Source: Gadus chalcogrammus
Taxonomy: Eukaryota; Chordata; Actinopteri; Gadiformes; Gadidae
Reading direction: 5' to 3'
DNA: 64,000 bases
Assembly: GCF_026213295.1 (NCBI RefSeq)
Contig: NC_079416.1
Span: 1,694,083-1,758,082, forward strand
How positions within the stretch are numbered: the first letter of the stretch is position 1; every line of letters starts with the position of its first letter. The translations under genes and the position numbers were made by a program. The notes beneath the pieces are model-generated. The model did not search any database. It worked only from the letters and a program-made list of their open reading frames with translations, and was not told the DNA's origin. Below are positions 55,999 through 64,000 of the stretch, piece after piece.

Positions 55999-56338
55999 AA
56001 CGGCCAAACGGTCAAATCGCGAAGTACACTTTTCGATGTACACTTTTCGTACTCAACGGCAGCCATCCTAGCTACGTAGCGGAAGAGGGCGGAGCCAGGC
56101 TGAGCCAAAGTCGCCGCAGTTTCCACATAGCCATTAATTGTCATTTTGTAGTTTTATTAGCTTTTATAGCTGCTAGGCGTAAAGAGTTCACCATTCAAAG
56201 CGGGATGTTTATTGCGAGGGAGGAGCCGCGGCGGCAGTCGTGATCGTAATTTCCGGTTAGTGCACCACGGAGTATTCGATTTGGAACAACACTGACATGA
56301 AAATGAGCGCACTTAGTGAGTGCGGATAGTGTACTTTG

Positions 56339-57568
56339 GCCGTTTCTCAATTCGCGTACTTGTGCGTGCTCGTGGACTCGTGAAACGTCATCAGTCGTTG
56401 CCCGAGCACTGTTCCAATTCGAAGCACGCATCAAGCGAGTACTGTCGTAAAACCCGGAAGTGTTCTTGATGCGTGCTCGATCTCGCCGTTTCACCCATGG
56501 TTTCACCAAGCATGCATCGGAGGTGGCTCGTGTGTGCTTGCAATCGCTATAAATCCCAGGATGCATTTCGCACTCGCAGCAGTACGATGGCGGACAATAT
56601 GGAGAAGACGCACAACTGTAGCTTAAGGCCACTTTCACATCTAGCGTTTTTTGTAATAGGGAAAAGTTGAGCCTACCGTTTTTTCAACAAAAAGAAAAGC
56701 TGGCAGCGTTTTTGGCCCTAAAAGCGCCAAGAGCGTTTTTTCTATTGCCTATCAACGAACCCATTCTAGACCCGACGTTACCCGCCTACTATGTTTCCAG
56801 GATAGAGCCCATTAGACATGTTGTAGATCTCGACATGTTCTGTAATTAAAACTATTAATCGCTCCACCGGCACTTTCCCGAGTGATTTGTCTGCCATTGT
56901 TTCTTGTTTTGACAGTTGAGAGTTTCCTTCGTGACGAAGTGTCAATGTTCCGCTTGTGATTGGTCAGTTGCACAAAAGACGCCTGACGTCGGCCGCTTTC
57001 TTCCTGAAAGTTGAACTTTTTTCAACACTCCGTATGGCAGAAAAAAACGCTGGGAGAGGCGTTTAAAAAAGCGGCTGTGACTTTTTCCAGAAACGCTCTG
57101 CTCCATAGGAATATAATGTAAAACAAGCGCTGGCAGATTAAAAAAAACGCTAGATGTGAACGCAGCCTAAGTTACTCTTAACTTATATATATATTTATAT
57201 AATATAATAATAATAATATAAGATAATATATAAATATATATAAAGTCGTGTGTGTATAGCTTATACACATGACAGGACACGCATATCTTTTCAATTTTTA
57301 TTCATTCAGAATAATTACATACTATCTGAAAATGAAAGAGGCTGGGATTTTGTTTTATATCATTTGTTTATATTGTTCAGTAGTATATGCCTCAATGAGG
57401 CCGTAGCACAGTTAACGGACGAGCAGAGGTGGTGACGTCATCGAGTCCGCTGCTGTTCCAATCGCAGGTATGTACTCGCAAGTCTGTGCTTGAAGTACAG
57501 ACTTGCCAAGTACGTGCTTGCAAGTCATCGAGTCCGTAGTACGCGTGCTAGGAATTGAGAAACGGCCA
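56339..57568. mobile_element. Inverted-repeat MITE copy B, opposite orientation, interrupted
   Basis: Starts GGCCGTTTCTCAATTCG and ends GAATTGAGAAACGGCC. It is the complement of copy A apart from the inserted 541-bp MITE at 56627-57167. Confidence 0.82.
56627..57167. mobile_element. Harbinger-type MITE, 541 bp
   Basis: The ends are GGCCACTTTCACATCTAGCG and complement CGCTAGATGTGAACGCAGCC; TAA is at both edges (56624-56626, 57168-57170). It interrupts MITE copy B. Confidence 0.85.
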
Positions 57569-59803
57569 TGTTTAAGTGTACTCATGGAAGTATGGATATC
57601 GGAACACGGCACATACTCGTAGGACGCTAAGAGCAACGTTAGCCTACTATAGCCTCAGTGGCGTCACCAGCGGACATTCCTAGTAATGGATGCGTTTTAT
57701 TACAACACATCCAATACCAAGGAATGCCCAGCTTGAGCCATTTCGCAAGCAAAAACAGTGGTTACGGCCGATATATTACTCATAAACTACTGTTAGATTT
57801 AAACAGCAAAGATAGACATGTTAGAAGTCAACAACAACATCATTTATGACAGTAATTAAAACTTCCAAAAATACATGTGCAGCCAAAATGTCCCGATCAA
57901 ACGTCACGTCACAAGACATATAATAAAATAAAATGATTCCATTGCTCTTGTGTGGGAGGTCGGGTCGCTTACGAGCTGCACTTGCTGTCTCCCTCTGATT
58001 TTAATTCAACCATCGTGGTTAAAATGTCCTCATATTGATCAATGACAGAAGACTAGAGATGCATCATGCTGAGACAAGCGGGTGTCGGAGAATTTCTGCA
58101 GGCGACTTTGTTGCGATTGTTTGCATTAAGCACTGTAGGCGCTTCGGTGAGGCTGTGATGAAGTTCACTATTTATTGGACCCTGTAGACGGTAACGAACA
58201 TCCCTGACCATAGTTAATCGCGTTTGTAGTCTACGCTCAGACGTGAACTCATTATTGCATGCGGGTGTCTTCATTTATAAAAAAATTAAAACATTCAGGG
58301 GTATGAAATCATACAAATTATTCTAAAGAGGTCAGAGACTCCGTGCACAGCCCCGCCTTCGGCCTTCCCCAGTGAACCAAAAAGGCCCGCGCCGTGACAA
58401 ACGGGGGATTTGACCCCCTCGGTTTCACACAGGAAACTTGAGATAAGAAGGTCAAATCGCCGGCCGTGCCAAGCTGCGACCGAACCGGCTCGGCAGTGTA
58501 AAAAGACCTATAGCCAGCGGGTTCGAGTTAGATGGGAGCCAGCCATAGAGTGAGGTCCGGCTCCCATGAAAGCAGCAAACTCAAATATCTGTGGGGTTCT
58601 CTGAAAATACAGCAGCATAATATTGCAATTACAAATAAAGCTATTTTCCCTTCCACATGCAGAGTAATATTGACGTTAAGTGGGATAATAGAACGCCGGT
58701 CATTATCGGGAAAATAAGCCCAGACAGGGCGAACCGGACACCGACGCGAAACGGAGGTGCTTCGACCTGATGGGGCTTATTTTCAATAATGAGTGGCTAC
58801 TTGCCAAACGTAAAAATAACTTTGCAAGGTGTCTTTTTACAATTTATTTGTTACCATTCGTAGTGTTGATCAGCAGAGAAATAGGTAGCAAAAGACATTG
58901 ACATCGCTTAGCAATCGAAGACGCTGGCGTGTCAACGGAGCGTTCCACGGCATTGAGAAGAGCCATGTCATGATAGCCCATATTTACGTCCTTTATCCCC
59001 CCCCTCCCCCCGGGTCAAAGTTCAGCGAAAGGCCGATCCCCCCCCCGTCAACAACTTTAAGAGACCCCCACTGAGATGGATTCATAAATCGAACCCTGCC
59101 TATAGCCTACTTCATCCTGCCCAACAATATGGGCAGAATCTAGACCAAGCTCTCCTAATCGGGTCAGCAGTAGCCGTGTGTCAATGCCTAGCCTCTGCGT
59201 TTGAATGATAATGAATGAATGGAACGTTGCATTTTTAACGTCAACAAATATTCTAGACTAGAGAGCCAATCAATGAAACTTTATGCAGAATCAGATGAAG
59301 TCGATTCTTTGCTGCCCTAAGTATGTTTCACAAATCAGCACATTAAGATAAATGTAGTTGTCACACAAGCTATTTTGGATTTTTGTAATATGGAATTATT
59401 TCAGGGGAGGAAATGCAGTAAAAAAATGTATGCACAGTGCGTTCAGGATTAGGACTGATATATATGTCGGCCTAGGCCTAATTAATTGTGTTTTAATATA
59501 TTTAGCATTCATATTATTGCACTCTATTCTTTTCGTCGGCTACTCTGCGGTTGGCCTTGATGGGGAGATATTTTAACCCTTTTTAACCCCATTTTCCTGC
59601 GACATTCCTGCGTCTCCCCCTGCGTCATAGCCCGTTTCAGCACCGTGTCAGTGGACAAGTACAATCCTGCAAACGTCGTGAGTGCAGCGAATGTGCGTTC
59701 AAGAGGAGTTTCGGGAAACGCTCCAAACAAATTTACGATGGTTCGCAAGATCTATCGTGAGAATTATCGTACGAGCGAAGATCCATCGGGAAACTGGGCC
59801 CTG

Positions 59804-60229
59804 TACCATTACTAAAGTCTACATATATAATCATCGAGGCCAAGCATGCTCTAGAGTCTAGTCTATACACATCATAGCTGTATAGTAACAAAGATAATTG
59901 TCCCTAAATACATTGAGGGATTTATTCAAATGAGATTTATTAAAGAAATTACAAATCCGCAGTTGAGCTCTGTCCTTCGTAAACAAGTGATTCCACTGGA
60001 GATCTGGCATCAGTCCACAATATTTGTTATGGCCATCAAGATCCCATGACATGCTACCCTTTGTATGCTTTTATATAGGTCTTAGTGGTGCCCTAATATT
60101 GTATCTGAAGTCTATTTCCCCAAATTCAGGCTTGGTGCAGAATTACAGCCACTACGAGCCAGTCCCACAATGAGCTTTCTACAAACGTGCCGTTTCTGTG
60201 TCTGTAGCTTTAGGATAAAGGGATTGTTG
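59804..60229. other. No gene seen
   Basis: AT-rich sequence without recognised exons or repeats. Confidence 0.35.
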
Positions 60230-61960
60230 ACGGTGCGGACTCCCGGACATCCGCCGGCCCCCGGAGCTGAGCTGCTGCAGGACGGAGTTCAGCTCGGAGT
60301 TCAGCTCCGGCAGGAGTACGGTGCCCTGTACTACGAACCTCGATTAGTGGGTTAGCGAGGTATGTTGTGCTCAAAGACTGTGTTAGCTGTGACATGAAAG
60401 TCGATCTCTTTTAGCGTCGCTGTATCACCATGGTAACTCATGCTCTCAACCAAAGCTGGTCGGGAGCAGGTTTTCAGCTAATGGTGTGATCCAGATGCCT
60501 TGGCCTCCAGCCTTCCGAGTTGTGACGTCATTTCCGGTCTCAGAGCACTTATAGCGTTCCTGGTTCGACTTTGTGATTGTGTCATGAAATTGGCTAGTCA
60601 TTGTTTATTGTTAGCTACATTAGCCTCTTTAGCAAACCAGCTCTAAAACAAACAACAGAACTTTAAATTGTATTGCACGCCCAGCAAGACCGAGAAATGC
60701 GTAAATTGATGACCGGAATAAAGTAGCAATTTAATGAGGTGTGCAAGAGCATTTAAAATCTACATTAAAATGACCAACCTGGTACAAATACAAAGAAAAT
60801 AAATCTCTTCACGGGCGCAGCCATTATTTGTTGAGAGCGTCATCCCTGCTCTCGGTCTACTCTCAGAATTCCGAGAGGTGAGGACAAAAAGGGGGCGTGC
60901 CTCCGAGAATTGCCACAAGAAAGCTGGGAGATTTCCTGACTTCCGACTTGGAAGGCTGGCATCTGAGGAATCTGGAACACACCATAAGACTATCGGGTTA
61001 GATCGGCATGTGCAGCTTCCTAGCGCCTCCTCTGACAATGTTGTCACTATTTGTGGCTGCTCCCGAGGACCTCGGGGCCCGTATCGTAAAGGGTCTCTCC
61101 GACAGAGGGTCTTTTGGGACAGATTCCTTGGCATTGCCTGAGAATATTCTTTATGGGAGATAGGCCTACAGGTTCTCCTCAGAGGGTATAGGCCTATTCG
61201 CTATTCAATCGTCCTTGTTGCACTAAAGGTTATGGAATTATATTGTTGTGCTTATTTCAAACTTGAACCAATATTCTCAAAGCCGTGCTGGCACCACATC
61301 TATAGGGGTAAAAGGCATGCGGTTGAAAACATATGCGACAGATTTCTTACATAGGGTGTATTTAAAGTGAATTCCCTAAATTATAAAATAAGGTTAGTTG
61401 GATGCTGCTTTTGCATTTGGAAATCATCATCACTCTATTGGGATTAATCTCAAACAATTCTGCAATTTGGCATAGATATTTTTTAGACAATGTGCAGAAT
61501 CGTTTCACTTACGAATTGACACTATCGGCAATTCTTTGTCAGCACTCCTCCCAGCCTTATCATGCGCAACTTTGTCCTAGCTGTTATCCGATTATTGAAC
61601 TCCTCAAAGGAGTTCATTATGAATATCTGTTTCTCTTGAGTAAAATATACTGCTCTTGATCCATCAATTTTGTAAAGGTGAGTAAAATAACACAAATAAC
61701 ACCCCTTTCACGGGTTGACAAAATCTAATCCTAAATGAGCTTCGTACCATTTAACTCTGATCGCGAGTTGTGTCTCTGTCGATCAAGGATTTCCCAAGAA
61801 AGCCTGGGTATGTTCAGCGAGGTTGGTAGTACAGGGCACAGGAGTCCACAAACTACAAGAATCCCTCTATTTTATAGAGGCGCCAAAAGCTTTGGCGCCT
61901 CCGGATGATATTATAAATCCTGAACGACCGCGTCGGTTCCTCTGATGTCTCACAACGTTT
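60230..61960. repeat. MITE family copy 3, split by another element
   Basis: The left half (60230-60320, CCCGGAGCTGAGCTGCTGCA) and right half (61840-61960, GCGCCTCCGGATGATATTAT) match 28862-29110. They are separated by the element 60321-61839. Confidence 0.5.
60321..61839. mobile_element. Inverted-repeat element, 1.5 kb, GTGCCCTGTACTAC ends
   Basis: GTGCCCTGTACTACGAACCT at 60321 pairs with AGGTTGGTAGTACAGGGCAC ending at 61839. No transposase found; a Harbinger or related family is possible. The target duplication is not clear. Confidence 0.68.
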
Positions 61961-62430
61961 CTCTTTGAGCAACCATTATTTATTTTCATATGCTCGAGAG
62001 AATGTTATGTTGTACGTTTTCCCCCTATCCTCTGTTTGTTGGATAATGTTTTTGTCCCTTGTTTTATAACGTCTCTTCCAATTCCTTCCTGCCGACGATC
62101 AGCAGTCAGAATGGTGTGTCATGGCAATTATGCAACCTAAGCGTAATTGACCAAGTCTATGGACAAGATTGCTTTTTAATGATGCTATGTAGTCTGACAA
62201 ATATTTTCTTTAGAAGGATTTAAACCAAGAGTCATTTAAACAACTGTAACACAAAAGCATGCACACATTTTCGACAATAAAAGCACCACAGCCGCTCATC
62301 TACTATTGCATTTTGAAACATTCCTTTCATGATTTTCACACTGTTGCCACTGCGTCGTTAATAGAAGAATGATAAATGCACAACAGGTTTGAAAAAATCC
62401 AAGGTCTTTTTATTTCTGTCAGATTTTCTG
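61961..62430. other. No gene seen
   Basis: AT-rich sequence without recognised features. Confidence 0.35.
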
Positions 62431-62436
62431 TGAAGG

Positions 62437-63092
62437 CTCGATTCCACCGGAGGCGTAGGCCTACGCGCCGCGGCACGGCTGCGCCGCAGTCACCGCTGCT
62501 AATCGCTTCCACTCTAATCAATGAGACCATTTCCACCGGGCGCGTCGCGGAACGTTTCAGCAGCGTCCCGGGAGCGGCGTGCCGCACCGCGGCGCTATCT
62601 TTCCGTCGCACTTCTATTTTTGCCGCGAGCCGCTGCTATTCCGCGTCAACTTCAACAGAGCAGATCGAGCAGGGCAGGAAGTGAAAAAGTAAAAGCCATA
62701 GAGCATCCGGTCAATTTTCAAAATAAAACACAATACTCAGCTCATGTAACTTCACATCAACATTATTACGTCATGGCTGGTGGCACCAGCTCAGCAGTCA
62801 ATCAATCAAAGGGTCGGCAACATGGACGACGAGAGACTCATTGTCGAAGTTCGGCAACATGAAGTCATTTATGTACCAAATCATCCTTCTTTTTTTTTTG
62901 TCAGAAAGGACAAAGCGTGGCATTTAATTCCAATCGTTTTGGGAGTGGAAGGTGAGTACATTAGGTTTAGGATTATCGTGTGCAGCGCTACGCTGCCGTT
63001 ACGCGACCGGTAGGAATGGACGCAGGGCAGAGGACGCAGCCGTTACGTGGCGCAGCCGTTCCGCGGCACGTACGCGTCCGGTGGAATCCCGG
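62437..63092. mobile_element. Harbinger-like element, deleted, with MADF exon
   Basis: The ends GATTCCACCGGAGGCGTAGG and the complement of the right end (GATTCCACCGGACGCGTACG) pair, each followed by GCCGCGG and ACGGCTGCG words. The interior holds one exon of a MADF-type protein. The outer edges may extend a few bases. Confidence 0.72.
62823..62951 (+). pseudogene. MADF/Myb-SANT-like DNA-binding exon
   Basis: Reads MDDERLIVEVRQHEVIYVPN, then HPSFFFVRKDKAWHLIPIVL and GVE up to a donor GTGAGT. This is the first half of a MADF domain (LI..V....Y.P, then W..I...L), as in proteins carried by Harbinger-type elements. No downstream exon was found. Confidence 0.6.
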
Positions 63093-63205
63093 TAAGTCTC
63101 AAAACTCAAAGAAAAAAACAACCACCCGGAGTCCTTCCGTTCCGTCTATTCAGCTTGGCCATCTAGAAAGAGTAGAGAAATGCCTTATGAAAACGTGTTC
63201 ACAGC

Positions 63206-64000
63206 TCATTTAACTCTAACCAACATCCATATAAAATACCTTAAAATGTACTGAAAATATGCATCACCTTGTTGCTCGAGGAGAATATTGGAAAGTTGGG
63301 GCTGCCCAAACTTCTCCTGCTCAAGCTGACGTGCAGCAATTAATTCAATTTCCAATTTATATCCTCCTCTGGAAATTTGGAGTCTCGCTTGGCGGCTTCC
63401 CTTAGAAGCCCACAGACGTCCTTTAGCAGGCTCACTTTCTGCCTCTCCAACTCCACCAGGTCTTTGCTGCATTGGCAGCTGTTAAATGTGCTGATTGAGG
63501 CGGTGGCAGTTGAGGCGGTGGAAGGAGTTGAGTAGGTGGTAGCAGCCGAGGTAGAAAGTGCGGTGATCATGGGTGTCATGACGGGTAGGGAGGTGGGAGC
63601 AGCCGAGGTGGACTGGAGGGGGACCTGGGTTCCTCATCCTCCTGCCATTGCTCCCTTGAAGGGTCTCCCTCTTCCGTGATACCCGCATGGATATCCACTC
63701 TCCCGGGGATGCCTTGAGACGCTGAGAAGCCTATGATGGCCATGGCTTGCTCTTCCTCATCGTTGAGGGAGTGGGCCATGTTCAACCCCGCAAGAGTCAA
63801 CGTCGAAGTTCCAATGCTTTTCTTTTGGTCAGACCTGCCATTTTTTTTCTGACCTCCACATTGGACCTATTGGTACCAGTGACCCCAGTCATTCTCTCTG
63901 CTATTTCCCCCCACTTCTTAGATTGTTGCTCGTTCGTGTGGGCACCTTTGAACCGGTCGAATAACAGGCCTTTGTTGGCCTCTACCACCTCAAGGAGAAT
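63206..64000 (-). pseudogene. Myb/SANT-like (NAIF1-like) transposon protein, runs off the window
   Basis: The minus strand begins beyond 64000 with VVEANKGLLFDRFKGAHTNE, then QSKKWGEIAERMTGVTGTNR and NVEVRKKMAGLTKRK, a Myb/SANT-like domain. The C-terminal part continues in other frames (63800-63576, then 63579-63340, with KDLVELERQKVSLLKDVCGL), so there are at least two frame shifts or introns. Similar proteins accompany Harbinger transposases; a decayed host paralogue is the alternative. Confidence 0.6.

Larger units (their letters stand above)
55013..59800. mobile_element. Harbinger-type unit, 4.8 kb, with nested inverted repeats
   Basis: The ends are GGCCCAGTTTCCCGAAAGC and complement CGGGAAACTGGGCC; CTG is at both edges (55010-55012, 59801-59803), a 3-base duplication. 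A second internal TTTCCCGAAA word lies about 80-100 bases in from each end. No transposase was found inside. The left half is filled by other elements; 57670-59700 has no recognised gene or bounded repeat except a C-rich tract near 58998-59045. Confidence 0.72.

Noticed and set aside
55773..56243. 156-residue frame and its reverse partner at 56195-56638
   Set aside because: Both are the arms of opposite MITE copies; the two frames are the same sequence and have no known domain.
58360..58560. GC-rich block with GGGTTCGAGTTAGATG resembling a tRNA B box
   Set aside because: The GGGTTCGA word is present but no A box or cloverleaf could be drawn around it, so no tRNA is called.

Overview
The window is vertebrate nuclear DNA, most likely from a teleost fish. 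It has spliced genes with GT/AG introns, long CA and AT microsatellites, and a very dense load of the transposon families usual in fish (L2-like LINEs, BEL/Pao, hAT, PIF/Harbinger and many short inverted-repeat elements). Nothing bacterial, plasmid or phage-like is seen.

Two host genes can be supported. On the + strand a serine dehydratase-like gene (sdsl/SDS family) runs from an ATG at 9424 to a stop at 29749. It has eight coding exons totalling 975 bases (324 residues) in consistent phase, with the PLP lysine, the glycine loop and the tetraglycine loop intact. Its first coding intron (9571-25692) is about 16 kb long and is made almost wholly of nested transposons. On the - strand at 34210-35152 lie the last two exons of a YIPF5/YIPF7-type Golgi/ER membrane protein; its upstream exons were not found. 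No tRNA, rRNA or CRISPR was seen.

Layout. 1-9400: an L2-like LINE (about 590-3830, -), a 5'-truncated LINE scrap with a 12-base target duplication (3977-4305), an unclassified inverted-repeat element (4623-6262) split by a 1000-bp hAT-type element (5202-6201), a SINE, and a 983-bp hAT-type element (7166-8148). 9424-29749: sdsl. Its intron 1 holds a 447-bp hAT-type element 13 bases past the splice donor, then an L2-like LINE (10256-about 25440, -). That LINE is broken by a 10.3-kb rearranged BEL/Pao composite (10720-21014) and a 1555-bp hAT-type element (21668-23222). 29750-38530: minisatellites, LINE scraps, a 1.8-kb inverted-repeat element that itself carries a second copy of the unclassified family (32926-33668), the YIPF exons, and MITEs. 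38539-40834: a broken Harbinger element. 41870-46060: a LINE split by a 3.3-kb DNA transposon (42028-45354) with an 8-base target duplication and a spliced Ulp1/C48-like protease. 46300-64000: Harbinger remnants, three MITEs in a row, three fold-back elements in a row, palindromic AT-rich repeats, a 4.8-kb Harbinger-type unit packed with nested inverted repeats, and MADF/Myb-type transposon protein fragments.

The most unusual object is the BEL/Pao composite. Its pol is split between the two strands. Both outer ends are the U3 end of the LTR, in inverted orientation, and the whole is flanked by a 5-base duplication. LTR U5 ends are joined directly into pol at the position where the opposite-strand copy resumes, and that second junction carries filler that matches two other places in the same pol. 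This looks like retrotransposon self-integration followed by templated repair, or an assembly artefact that imitates it. The second candidate is the 3.3-kb Ulp1-carrying transposon.
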